From assembly GCF_015832195.1 (NCBI RefSeq), contig NC_052018.1:29788115-29852114 (forward strand): a stretch of 64,000 nucleotides of DNA, written 5' to 3'. Within the stretch, counting starts at the first letter, position 1. Every line of letters begins with the position of its first letter. The notes beneath the pieces were generated by a model that was not told where the DNA came from, did not search any database, and worked only from the letters and a program-made list of their open reading frames with translations. A program made the position numbers and the translations under genes. Source of the stretch: Motacilla alba alba. Its lineage: Eukaryota; Chordata; Aves; Passeriformes; Motacillidae. This document shows positions 14,702 to 26,860 of this stretch, in pieces.

Positions 14702-15241
14702 CTCCTGGAACAGCTCCAGGCTGTAGGTGTTGTCGTCGTCGGCGAAGAAGAGCACCCCGGGCTGCGGGGGCGGCAGGTGCTGGTGCCGCTGCCGCAGCCA
14801 GGCCAGGCCGGCGTTGCGCTGCTCGGTGGCGCGGGGCAGCCCCGGGCGCTTGTAGCGGCGCGGCGTGGGGACGTGCAGGTGCGTGCAGGGCAGCCCGGCG
14901 CCCGCCACGAAGCGGGTCACCAGCTCGCTGCGCGCCGCCGCGTCCTCCACCAGGATCCAGTGGAGCCGCGACACCTGCCGGAAGGTGTTGGCCAGGCGGG
15001 TGAGCTCGGCCTTCTGCACCGGGCGGCTGTAGGTGGGCGTGATGGCATAGATGGTGGGCAGCGCGGCCTCGGGCCGCCGCCGTGGGGCGGGCGGCCGCGC
15101 CCCGCCGCTACCGCCCTCGGCCCCGCCGCGGGGGGACAGCGCGGGCAGCGGCGCCCGGCTGCTGTCGATGTCCAGCACGATGATGACGATGAGCACCCAG
15201 GGCAGCAGCAGGAGGAAGCGGCTGAAGAGCAGGGACTTCAT
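14702..15241 (-). CDS. B3GAT2: B3GAT2 exon 1 (coding part), galactosylgalactosylxylosylprotein 3-beta-glucuronosyltransferase 2
   Basis: This exon encodes residues 1-180 of a Golgi type II membrane glucuronyltransferase of family GT43. The family transfers glucuronic acid from UDP-GlcA to terminal galactose and makes the HNK-1 carbohydrate precursor in neural tissue. Residues about 5-23 (FSRFLLLLPWVLIVIIVL) form the signal anchor. Residues about 24-60 are a Pro/Gly/Arg-rich stem. The catalytic domain begins at about 61 with LPTIYAITPTYSRPVQKAEL, the donor-nucleotide region. The metal-binding DDD motif (FFADDDNTYS) is at 168-170. The start is secure: an in-frame TGA lies 12 codons upstream (15277-15275) with no intervening ATG, and the ATG has A at -3. 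The exon ends in phase 0 after CAG GAG, followed by the donor GTGCGT (14701-14696). The LELFQE ending matches the family's known exon boundary. The stem seems shorter than I recall for mammals, by roughly 15-20 residues. I call it B3GAT2 rather than B3GAT1 or B3GAT3 from the N-terminus and the near-identical catalytic stretch, by memory of the family. Confidence 0.95.
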
Positions 15242-15498
15242 GCTGCCCCCGGCGCCCTCCCGCCGCGCCGCCGCTCAGCGCCGCCCCATAGACGGGCGCG
15301 GCGGGGCTGCCCCACCGCGCTGCTCCGCGGGGCGCCCGGGCAGCGGCGGCGGCGGCGGCCGGGGCGGGTCGGGGCACCCCCTCCCGCGGGCGCCCTCGGC
15401 GGGGCGGGTCGAGGAGCCCCGCGGTGCCTGCGGCAGCCCCGAGGGGCAGCTGCCGGCCCCGCTCCCGCCGCTGCTCTATTCTGCGAGCGGCCGCCCTT

Positions 15499-15521
15499 CC
15501 TCCTCCTCCTCTTCCTCCTCC
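15499..15521. repeat. TCC-rich low-complexity tract in the B3GAT2 5' region
   Basis: A pyrimidine-only run of TCC/TTCC units lies about 260 bp upstream of the start codon. On the gene's sense strand it reads as GGA repeats. It could lie in the 5' UTR or the promoter. Confidence 0.7.
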
Positions 15522-15628
15522 CGCTTCACCCACAGCATCGCCGGACGGGGGCTCGGCGGGGGGCTCGGGGGAGACGCTCCTTCTCCTCCGCTTCCCCGGG
15601 CGGCTCTGGCGGTGCGCGGGGGCGTGGA

Positions 15629-15664
15629 GGGGAGGGAGGGCGGGCGGGGAGGCGGGAGGGAGGG
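15629..15664 (+). other. G-quadruplex-forming G-tract cluster upstream of B3GAT2
   Basis: Eight runs of three or four G lie in 36 bases on the plus strand (15629-32, 34-36, 38-40, 42-44, 46-49, 54-56, 58-60, 62-64). Most are separated by a single base. That is a textbook pattern for an intramolecular G-quadruplex. It is on the template strand, about 390 bp upstream of the start codon and within the presumed promoter. Confidence 0.7.
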
Positions 15665-16130
15665 TCCCTGCGGGCGGGGGCTCCCGCCCCGCCCCGCTCC
15701 GGCCGCGGGGAGGGAGCGGCGGCCCGGGGATCTCGGCGGCCTCGGGGGCGGCGACGGGCTCCGGCCGGCGGGGATGGGACTCTGGTGGCCACGGGGTGCT
15801 GCTTCTCTCCGCGGTAGGCGACAACTTCGGCCGGTGGCCGGGACGCCTTCCCCGGGACAGCGCCGGCCGGCCGACGGCCGAAGGGCAGGGAAGGCGGACG
15901 GGTCCGTGCCCGAGTACTTACCCCTCGGAGCGGCGGAGAGCCGCTCGCTTCATTTCTGCTTCGGTTTGGTTTTGGGTTTTTTTTCCTACCTCGGCCAAGT
16001 AAGAAGTTGTAAATAAGGCGGCGGTTTGCCGCAGCTCTCCTCGGTGCCCGTCTGTCGGTGCCGCCTCCCGCCCCGCACCACCCGCGCTCCCTGGAGCGCA
16101 TCTCCCCGTTGCTCGGGCGTGCAGCTTCCC

Positions 16131-19100
16131 GGGAGACCGCATGGAATTGAGAGCTCCTTCTTAAAAAGCATACATATATCAGAATTTCGTAATAATCTGC
16201 CTGTCTTTATTTTGAGGAAAAGGCATTCATCAGGTGCTGCAACACGCATGAAATGCACAATCTAAAGCCTCTTACAAATCCTTTCCTCACAGGGAAGTTT
16301 CCACTGCATTTTTCATCACTCCCTGCTGTCATAACTAAACACTTCCTTACGGCTTGAATTATGCTTTTAAAACTTCATGCTGCATAAGAACACAGAAGCA
16401 CAGCAGTAGAGTTTGCAAATCACTGAGTTCTCCACGATTCTCTGATTAGAACGTAGAGATCGATTGGTGTTCTCACTGGCTTCTGAGCTATTTGAGACAA
16501 GAAATAGAATGATTCGTCACTGATACTTTGATTTTTGGTAGGAATAGCATGGCTTACAGAAATGGTGGATGCCTACACGCCAGCCTCCTGGGCTTACACC
16601 ACTGCTTTCTTTCCTGTTTTGTATTCAGCCTTCACATTTGCATGTGTATAACAAATGTAGATAACGTGGTCACTCTGTCTGTCTGTCATTCATATCTATC
16701 CCAAATCGATTTGTTATTCAAAAGGACACACACACACAGAGGACATCGGTCTGATGTAATGTAAGCTGAAATTCATGAGAAAGCGAGGGCGACACCTGGC
16801 CTGGCACTGAACATCTGAACGAAGAAACATCTGTGTAGCAAAGAGATAATTAGAGTTAGCATGTTTAGTGGAGGAGTGGAAGGGTTATTATGTGATTAAT
16901 GAAATAATATGGAGGAATGAAGCAAGCATAAATAGTTCAATATATTCAAATCAAGAACATCTCAGACACAAAATTGCAGTTGCCTGTTTTATGCTGGTGC
17001 TGTTTATCTAGAGGACAATCACCTAAACTCTGTCTTTCCAGGGACTGAGCACACCATTGTTTTCTTATTTCCAGAATAAATTCTATTTACAGAGATAATT
17101 TCTTCAAATAATGCAAACATGTGTATCAAAGCCACATACCAAGAAGATATTGCTTGGTATCACTTGCAAGTCAGCAGTCATTTGGAGAAGCTAATTCTAA
17201 GCTTACTACTTCTAGATACTCTACGATACCACATCAGGATTCTTAAAAACTTATTGGGACAGAACGTAGAAACTATGGATTACAAATGAATGTGTGTAAC
17301 TGGCATTCTTTATAGACCAAACATATTAAAATATTTTTAAATATTGTTTTTCCCTTTATATTACCTTTCCTCCAAAAATATAATCTTTGGTTAACTTGTG
17401 TGTTGTATTCAGAGCCTACAGAGGATACTTGATAGTTTATGGCTGTAAGACCTTAGTAAAAGCAGCAATAAGAATAGCTGAACGTAATTGCAGCAGTTTA
17501 GGAAGGAGCACAAACAGTAAGCACCAGGGAGGTATCCGGATGAACAGTGATCTTCCATCTCTTTAATTGTATTCCTGAAAGCTGGCAGCTCCGTTTCTCT
17601 GTTGTTTCTCTGCTTGCTAACAAATGCTGCCTTTACTCCTATCACGGCTGCTGTAACAGCAATGTGAGACACGTGGTTATTTGATAACATTTTCCCCTCA
17701 GAACCATTGTAACACTTTCAGGTGCCACAGAACAGGCTCGGAGGTGGTGAGCCAGGTGCATCAGGTGTGATATCAAATAATGCAGCAGCCTTTTCCCGTT
17801 AGCTTCACGTGCAGATTATTTCAGATGGAATGGTAAAAGATAATGAAGGCACTACATACAAGCCAACTGCTATTTATTAAATTGTTGTTTCTTGATAAGC
17901 AAGGCAGAATGTTCTTCCTCTGGAAACTGGAAGAACCCAGTCAAATTACCACTCCATTTGTGGGGGCAAACTGTCTACAGAGATACTTTTTTCAGCTGAA
18001 CACCTTAGCGCTGGTTATTATAAAAATTGTCACATTTGATTTGAGGCCTCAGGTGCAACTCTGAAACAAAGGACGAGTTTCTAGAGTTTCTAACTTGTGA
18101 TGGATGGTACCAATCACTGTGTGACTCAGGCTGCTCTGATGGTTTCACACATAGTATGCAGCACAGTGCATATTCTGGGTAGTATCAGAGTGTGTGGGCA
18201 GGCATTTTTCTTTAGGATCTGGTCCAGAATTGTTTGTTTGCAGTACTTTATGGTTTGGGTCATCTATTATGGTGTTGTGATTGCTGCCTCCATTCTCCAA
18301 AGATTTTTTTCAGAGATGTGTCAGGACTTGGCATCCCATTTTTCATTTGTTTTCAAAAAAAGCTACCTCTACTTCAGTTTCTTATGCTTCTTACCAGCAG
18401 AGGATGCATGACTCTGGCAGGAGAATGCTTAACACAGTCTTAGAGAGTAGCCCATGTGTGCAAGTGTGCATATGCACACCCATCCTAAAGAAATCCCATC
18501 CCTAGGAACGCTCTCCACAGGCCCATGGAGGCTTCCTGCTTCAAACAGGAGCACACAGCAGTTGCTGGCTGGATGCAGTCACAGGGGGTTGTGTAATGCT
18601 AGCCAGCAATGTTGTGCTCTGGCTCCTTTCTTCTTCATTGCTTTCAGTCTTTCCAATGTCTGTAGAAAAGGATAGGTGTGGCAGGAGAGTTGCCTTAGCT
18701 GTGCAATAGATGTACTGCTCCATCATTCTTAAAACAATTCAGCTCTTTTTTGCCTTTCTCCCCCTCCTGAGTCAGGGTCACCCACGCATCAGGCAGCTCT
18801 GTGCAGGGACTTCTGCTGCACTCCCATCCAGCCTCTCAGCTGGGCATGCCTGTCAAGGGACAAGCTGGCCAAGCCTTTTGCTTGCTCCATTTGAATTTCC
18901 CCAGTTTCTGAACATCAGGATTTGCTAAAGCTAGGTACATTAAAAACTGTGTTGTTTGGGATTTTTTCCCCTAGTTATTGGAAAGTTGGTCTGAGTTATA
19001 CGACAGCATTTGAAATAAAGCTATTAAAATTTATTGTTTCATATGTTCTGCAGCTGATAGAACTATTACAGTCCCGTGGGAAGCAGAAGCAAAATCAGTT

Positions 19101-22100
19101 GGATAAACATATAAAAATGTGCAATTATTTTTAACTAGTGGATGAAACACTGGAGAGAAATAGTTTCTATTTCACATGGCTGTAATTGAATAGATCAAAC
19201 CCAAGGATGGTTCATTTCTTTGGCCTGTTTTGTATTTTTCTTTGAAAAGCAGTGACTGGTGGTGACTGGAGGTGGGTAATTAGCTCTGGCATGCAAAGGG
19301 GGCTCATCGACCTGGTTTCTGTGATGGGTAAATCCAGATGCCTGGTGACTCAAATCACAACAGGCAAAAGAGTAACCTGCCTGTCTGAATGAAATATAGG
19401 CAGTGTACTTTCTAGTGTTTGCAGTTACACCTTTTGGCATTGCTCAGTCAATCAAAATGTGTAATTAGCCAAAAAAAGGGCATTGAGGCTGCATCTCACA
19501 GGAGTGTCAGAGAACATCCGCCGTGTACTACACACTGAAGTGCACGAGCCTGATCTCAGTGGAGTGGCAGTGTATCCAGGGATTCAAATGAGGACAGATT
19601 TATTACACTTAGTGAAGGCCCAAAAGACCAATGTGTGAGCCAGGCATCCTACTGAGAGGTGATGTTCTGCCGTCTGACAGGCACAGATCACCACTCCAAG
19701 TGTCTGCACAGAGGTACCTTGGCATCAGCAAGGGGCAAAAAATGTACAAAAAAATGAAGCTGTAGCACAGAATACAGAAAAAGCATATTTTCTTCTATCC
19801 TCTTCCGCTCCTTTACACTTATTTCAGCCTCATTAGACCACCTAACAGTTTTTCTAAGAAAGCATATTTTCCTATACTGTCCAGTTATTGGAGCCCCTGA
19901 GAAGTTTAATCATCCAGCTCAGAAGAGAAAGCCCCACACCCTCACACAGGACACTGTGTGTCAGAAAACACAGGCTGTGGAGACTGGGCTGGACTGGCTA
20001 AAATTTTAACGTATGAGGGGTCTGTGCTGCTCCAGAAACAGGACACCAGCTGCCCAAGCTGACAGTGAGAAGTGAGATTGCATGTTTATCTGTGCATGTA
20101 GGCCATTTTGAAATAATTTTCTCTAGTTCTTTGTTCCTTTTCCTAATAAGCCAACTTGTTTATCACTATAGCAACCAGTGACAGATTCCTGGAAAGAAGA
20201 GCTGCAAATGCCCATTTGGACTTCTGTGGTTATGGGTGGTTGGTACGAGCAAGGTGTCACACCTGCCCCCCAGAGCTCTGAAATGCCATGCAGGGGAAGA
20301 ACAGGGTGAGGCAGGCACGACAGGGTGTGACACGGTGTGAGGGGGATGTGCAGAGTGAACAGGGCTAAGCACAACTTAATGGAAGCCATCACAAACCTAA
20401 AGATTTTTGTTTTAAATGAAAATAAACCTGTTATACACAAGGCAAAGCAAGTTTGAAGTGCAGAACTGAATCCTGAAGTGGAAAGATTCAATTCTCATTC
20501 TATGACATGGGCTCTGGTGCTGAGGACTAGAAGAGGTGGGAAATGGGTGTACAACCAACCTGCTCAGAGGAAGTCCTGCAGGCACGGGTATGGATGGAAA
20601 TCAACACTCTCACCAAATATCTGCTGACAGCAAACACATCTGAAACCTGCGCCAGTGACCTTCTTGTTGGCACTGAGCCACATTCCAGGGGACATCTCAC
20701 AACTACAGCATTTGTTCAAGGGGCAAAGTTTCGTGGGGCTGAACAAAATGTGGTGTTCAGAGACAACCCTTAGGGGCATAGTTACACAAAAATGAAAGTG
20801 TTTCTTTGCTTATCTACCTAGAAAAATTCATGCACAACGCATTCCATCAACTTTCCCTCCCTCTCCTCCCCCCGACCCCGTTTGCAAGAATATTAGCAGA
20901 AATGCAAACTCTTCTTCTTCTTTAAAATCTGCCTTTTTGGATAATATTGAAGAGAACCATTCTTATGCTGTTTGCCTGCCCCTCTCCTGTGTTCACTCAA
21001 CTCATATCAGAAGCCCCTGAGCTCTCCTTATGTTCTGGTACCTACTCAGTTTGCTTATATTTTGAGTAGGCCCTGAGTACGAAGAGATGAAAGTTAAAAG
21101 CTGTGTGGTTGAAAAAGGCTACTTGACCCTTGGTCTTTATATGGAGAGGGTTGATTTTTTATTCAATTTTTTTTTGGTAATGTAATGTTGTATTAATGAG
21201 GTAATGTTGTTGTAGCACCAGGGTCCTAGTGAATGTCAAGCGAGCTTTTAAGGAGGTATATCTTCTAGTAGACTACATGAAATAGTAAAAAAGAACCCAA
21301 GCAGATGAGTGTTCAGGCATACAAATTTTTCTTTGGGTCTCAAAGAGCCCTCAAAAAAAAATGCTCTCATAGACAAGTTTCAAGATACTCTATGAAATTA
21401 CTCCTCACGAAGAAAATGTTTTCTTTCACCATGTTGTGACTTTTTTCTAAAGACCTCAAGCTGATGATTGGTGTTTTGGCTTGGTTTGGCTTGGTTTAGT
21501 TTGTTTTTTGTCCTTGAGAAGTCAAAGATTCTGCTCTAGTTTCTCTTGAAATCATAAAGGAACCTCCCATCTCTTTATGTTTCAGATCTGCTTGAGGCTT
21601 TATTGACAGAATGAATAGTTTTGGCATAACCAGGCACAGACTTAAACCAGCACTGCCAGATGCTATCAGACTTCTCAGCAAGCACGATTCTCCCTACCTG
21701 AAGACTAAATCAGTGCTGCGTGAATCTGTTATCTACCATCTCACTGTTCAAAACCGGATCTGGGCTGACAGCAGTAACACTGAGACAGCTTGCAATCACC
21801 ATGGTAAGTGGGTATTATATGACAAGGCTTGCAAACTCTCTTGCAAGTCAGCTGGGTGACACCTCATATTGTGAACCCGCAGAAAGGAAAGTTTCTTGTC
21901 TTGGCTAGATTTCATAACATAATATTTAATTCTGGGTTGGCCCTTACCATACGAAGATAACTGGCTGACACTGCTCTGTTTTTTTATAAAGATGTATTTT
22001 GAAAATGGGTGTTGAGGATGTATCTCTGAGGTGATAAGTGGTTTATGGCATTTCTGAGTGATTTATGGCACTGTAGTGTTTGAGCAGTTGGACACTGTCA

Positions 22101-25100
22101 CATCATTTCAAAGACCTAGGGCATACACCTGCCTCCCCAAACCTGAAGTTTGGGGAGCTAGGTGGCAAAACTGGGGATATCTCTTTATCTTATATTATTA
22201 TGCATGCTGTATAAGTAATTGTGTAAGATCTTGGGAGACATTAGGCAGGCAACGTGAAAAGGCACATATGAAGGTGTGATCTCTGTCCAATAACCCTACA
22301 GTCCCAAAACAACCAAGGATTTATTATGGCTAGGGAAGAGCAGGCACCTTTTCAAATCATCTCTTCCCTAAGCTCACATTTTTCTTGTCTAGACAGGCTA
22401 GCCCGTGCAGATCCAATACAAAAAAGAAAGAGGAGTTTGCTGCCTCCTGGTGCAGACTGTGAATCGTGTGCTTCTAAGGCAGTGAGGATGGCATTCTTGT
22501 CTTGTGCAAGACAGGCCATGAAAAAAGGGTCACACTGTATCAACACCAAGCAGAAACTCATGGGTGGGGAGTGTTACTTGAAACTCTGCCTCTTTTTTCC
22601 TCTCAAATACTCTAGATGAAAAAGAAGGGACAGCTGGCCTTGGTCAGCACCCAGTTGGCCTGCCTGCCTTGTCAATATGTCTGTGGATTACTGCTGCCTT
22701 TCCATCTGTTCATGGCATCTTCTCCCATGCCAAAATTCTCATTGAACCCTAGCAGTGGCCATGATAGAGTAAATATAAAAGTTACACAGTACCCTTGCAC
22801 TGAGCTCAGCACACACTCAGCTGACATTAGCTGGGCTCAGCAGCACAGAGGAACAGGCTCTGTGTTGGTGGTATTTGCAGCACTGCCACCGAGCCACAGA
22901 GATGATATATTGCTCCTTCCCCCTTCACTCACCTTCCCAGTATTTCTTCTCTGTCCCAGCAGGATGTCTCTGGAGCCTTCCAGCTTGTCAAGCTCAGCAC
23001 ACTGCTCTGTGCTTGAAAGCATATGGCCAACAAAACAAAGAGCTTGCAGCTGGAATTTGAATGTGGAACAAACTGAATTGCTTTAAAAATCAAGGTATGT
23101 CGCTAGGAAGAAACAAATTGTAAGGAAAAGGAAAATATAGGCCAACTCATGTTCTCAAGCCAGGAACAACTGTCTAAACTTCCCATGATGATAATCCAGC
23201 CATCTCCTGATGCAGTAACTGTGCTGATGGTAGCAAAGGTCTCCTGATATTTTACACAAGCTTTATGTTCATAGGTTACTGTCTCCTTGCAAATTGAACA
23301 TAGCTGACCACTTTCCCATTTATAGCAACATTTTAGACAACTAGTACCAGTACCACCCCTTCATATCTGCTTTTCTTCAAAAAACATTTTTTTCCTAGAA
23401 ATTATTTTTAAAATTCATAATAAATATAGGCCTTTTCACTACAGCTGTATATTTCTTAAAACGTGGACTTCAATACAAGAAATATTGCTATGATCAAGAT
23501 CTTATCAGTGCCATGTCAAGGACAATATTTAGCATACTTGCCTTTCATATGATAATTGGAAGAGTTAGAGTATTTTTATTTTCTGTTATAGGTCCATTTC
23601 TATGGTACTCTTCCATAGTCAGGTGTTCTGTACATAATTCTACTCCCTTCCTTTCCAAGGTGATCACATGTCTGTGTTTTTCAGGACTGTTCTTGTTCAT
23701 TTCCTTTTTCCTTACACTTTTCCCCTTTCCTCACAAACTCACAAAATGTTCAGTGATTTCTGTGATTTTTCCACAGGAAAAGCAATTTAAGTAATTTCAG
23801 CTCATCCAAGTATTCCTTAAAAGATTTTTTCCCTATTCCTTGACTATTCTTTTGTTATTAATTTTAAAGATTTTTAGCCAATAGATCATAGTTACTCTCC
23901 TTAGGAAAGATTAATTCTATTTAGGCTATATTTTTGAAAATCTAGCTTTAATATTTGTGTTAATTTAATGGAATTTTAAAGGTTTTCTAAATTACCCTTT
24001 TCAGTACCTGCAAACTGTGTAAAACAAATCATGACCTTTCTCTTCCTCAAAACGTTCTGATTTTGAAAACTTGTTGTAAGCTGACTGTCACTCTGAAATA
24101 TGATCAACAAATTCCCCACAGGATCATCACAGAAGGTGTGATGGAACATTTCTCATGAAAAGCTGGGATAAAATACAGCAGCAGAGACTTTTTCTGTAGG
24201 TTGCTGATAGGCTCATACACTCTCTCCCCTGGTGATTTGATTTGCCTTTGTGCTTGGAGTTGATGCATGAGTGCAGGAAAAGTGAGAGTAATACTTTAGT
24301 CAGGATGCAGGAATACTCACTGGATGAAAGAGCAGACAAGGGATGGGAGAACTCTCACAACCTCCCAAACCTGTGGTACCTGGGATGTAATGTAGGAGGA
24401 AGTTCCTGCACAGATCCCCCCCAAAAGAGCTGCTGAAGGCCTGTGACAGATTAGTGATGCAGATTCTGGCTTTCCAAAGGTGAGACGATGTCTCAGAAGC
24501 TGTGGGCAAACATGAGTCAGGTAGACTTGCAAACACTCAGGATAGCTGCAGGGGGTGGGGAATGGGAGGTAAAGGCTCTTCTTCATCACTAGGCAAAGGA
24601 TGAGGACATGCTATTATTCCTAGGAGTTATTTTTCCAAGGACAATTTGCCCTCAGGCACTTTTGTTTTGTTAATAAGGATGTGGCCAAGCTAAGCAATTT
24701 TCTCTAAGTCATTGTGTGCATTTCTTTCTCAAACCATGTCCATGGCAAATTATGTATAATTGGTCTGTAAGGCTCTCTGTGTCCTGCCTAATCTGCTGTT
24801 TACTGATATGGTCTTTATCAACAGTGACAGTTCTTTTGGTGATGATTTTGTCACCTCTAACAGAATGTAAACAGAGATTATGTAAACAGCTTACTCTCTC
24901 ATTCACCATGTTCGAGCGCTTTGATTTCTTATCTCTTTAAGGGTGAGGACTGTACACAGAAATGTGGTAGCACTTACTGCAGTTCTTTGGGGCTGGATGA
25001 AAGCACAGTCCTGCCTGAGGGATGGGCCACCCCTGCTGTGCTCTGCAAGACTTGCACATAGGGCTGTGACTTTAGATGGCACTTGGGGTATATTGTCAGA

Positions 25101-26560
25101 GAGATCAGTCCCTCCTTCAGAGCACAGGTCTGTGCCAGGTGTTGGCATGCTAGGGGACTTCTCTGATAGGCAGCAGAAGCAGGTTCCAAATAAAAATATG
25201 CCCTTATCCAACCCCATGTGCCAGTGTAATGATACCAATGCTTTCAGAGACGTGCATTACCAAAATTAGGTGTTTCTAAACAGATTTCTTGCCCTGCAGC
25301 TTGCAGTTCAGTACACACCACTGAGATACTATATGCAGAAACTTTGGGGGTTTTCTTTCCTGGCAGGTGGAACTTTATGTTTTAAGGAATATTATTCTTT
25401 CAGAAATCCTTAACTAGTTTTGGCATTTGAGAAGAAAAAAGCATTTCATTCTTTTTGTGAAAACAAGGCAAAGTTGTATCTGTCACAACCTTCCTCTCAA
25501 ATTACTTTTTGTAATTCTCAAGTAATCCAGTTTAACATAGTTCAGCTATTTGACTGAAATTTTCACTAAAGATGAGATACAGTATAATTCTTAAATAGCA
25601 CAGTTTAAGACACCAGCTCTTCCAAAACTGCATGTATCTGTTATGTAGAGTATAAAAATAAAACTCTCATGAACTCGCTCTCTCAATACTGGATACTGAA
25701 ACTGCACCATTTTAAATCTATTTTTTGTTCTTCCATATTTAGTCGTACTGTTATTCCAAAGAGGAGTGAAATTATTCCACTACTCCATAGAAATCTCTGC
25801 AGTGTAAGGTTGAAAATGACCTCAAGAAATCATTTAATCTAGTGATTCCCACATGTTTTTAGCTAGTGGGGGATAACTTCATCTCAATTCTATAGCCAGT
25901 TATGGGCAACTGAACTCCAGGTTCATGGGCCACCAGGTATCCTAAGATCTTAATATAGGTATCTTGAGACCAGAAACACCTGTTTATCAACTCTTCTTGT
26001 AGATTTTGATGTATCCTGCTGCCACCTTTGTAATTCATGCAACTTGTTCTTGGCTCCTTCATTTTCAAGGTGATCCTTGAGGGGAGAATGAGCTCTGAGC
26101 AGAGAAACAGCACAGGCCACAGCCTTCTCCCAACCATCACCCTTCTTAAATAGCTCTGGTCCTTCCTTGATCAGGGAAGATGACATTCATCCACCATATC
26201 AGAGATCTTTCTATGCAACTGTGACCTAGTCAGAGGCTGCCACGCCCAAAGGTTCAGCCAGGTCTTGCTGGCTTCTGGCTGGCAACACACCAGGCAAACT
26301 ATCCAAGCAATCTATGGATGAGCATCAGAACAAGCATCCCTGATTTAGTCTATCCCCATCCTTGAGGCAAAATTGAACAGATTCACACCATCCTCATCTG
26401 CCCTCAAAAACATGCAGTGTAGATGATGCTGGTCGCCTCTGCAGTAACTGATGCTCAACTGGCCTTTCAATTGAAAGGAGAACGTCTAATCTGTATTACC
26501 TTCCCTCAGCAAATGAGATTACTTGTTTATCTGATGATTTTGGAGAAAGAGCACATATCT
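16131..26560. other. Intergenic sequence upstream of B3GAT2
   Basis: This is AT-rich non-coding sequence. All ORFs are short, overlap others in several frames and resemble no family I know. A short CA run lies near 16726-16738, and a GGTTTGGCTT-type simple stretch near 21473-21500. I recognise no CR1, LTR, tRNA or snRNA here. Confidence 0.6.
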
Positions 26561-26569
26561 TATGCATGT

Positions 26570-26860
26570 GAATGTTCCCATCATCCTTGACTTTCTACAC
26601 AACAGATTCAATTCTTTCAGCCATTCCCAAGAAGTCACATGCCCTATGATAGGTGTTGCTCCCCTCTGAGCTCTGTGATTCATGGAGCTACATTCTTCTA
26701 AAAATACCTGGCCCAAAAATGGACACAGTTTTCCAGCTGAGGTCACTAATGCCAAGCTGAGTAAAAGAACCAGTTCCTATATTTTATACCTGTTAATGCA
26801 TCCCAAAAGGGTATTTGAATGTCTTGCAGCAGCACTATATTTAGCACTTGCAATCTATTG
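26570..26860 (-). mobile_element. Old, diverged CR1-like LINE fragment (minus orientation)
   Basis: Several stretches have the order of a CR1 3' region read antisense: a segment like 'aatggacacagttttccagctgag' at about 26716-26739, then 'gtcactaatgccaag', then a 'ttaatgcatcccaaaagg' segment. These correspond to the CR1 phrases for 'tggacacagtattccaggtgagg', 'ctcaccaatgc' and 'gatgcaacccaaaa'. Divergence is high, so boundaries and subfamily are uncertain. Confidence 0.5.

Larger units (their letters stand above)
14420..16130 (-). promoter_or_regulatory. B3GAT2: CpG island and probable TATA-less promoter of B3GAT2
   Basis: The sequence becomes very GC-rich with dense CpG from about 14.42 to 16.13 kb. 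It spans exon 1, the 5' UTR and the upstream region. GC-box (Sp1-type) cores GGGGCGGG are at 15361-15368 and 15401-15408, with more C-rich equivalents near 15685-15695. No TATA box at a usual distance from the ATG is obvious, which fits a dispersed CpG-island promoter. The exact transcription start cannot be read. Transcription away from B3GAT2 (plus strand) is possible but unsupported. Confidence 0.8.

Noticed and set aside
14422..16016. Several long plus-strand ORFs (up to 346 codons) opposite B3GAT2 exon 1 and the promoter
   Set aside because: They are Arg/Gly/Pro/Ala-rich, overlap one another in different frames and arise from the scarcity of stops in very GC-rich DNA. They are antisense shadows of the CpG island.
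24860..24895. TGTAAACA words, considered as a miR-30 family precursor because that cluster lies in the same broader human region
   Set aside because: Only the first bases match, and there is no hairpin with the mature sequence. Known miR-30 loci lie beyond OGFRL1.
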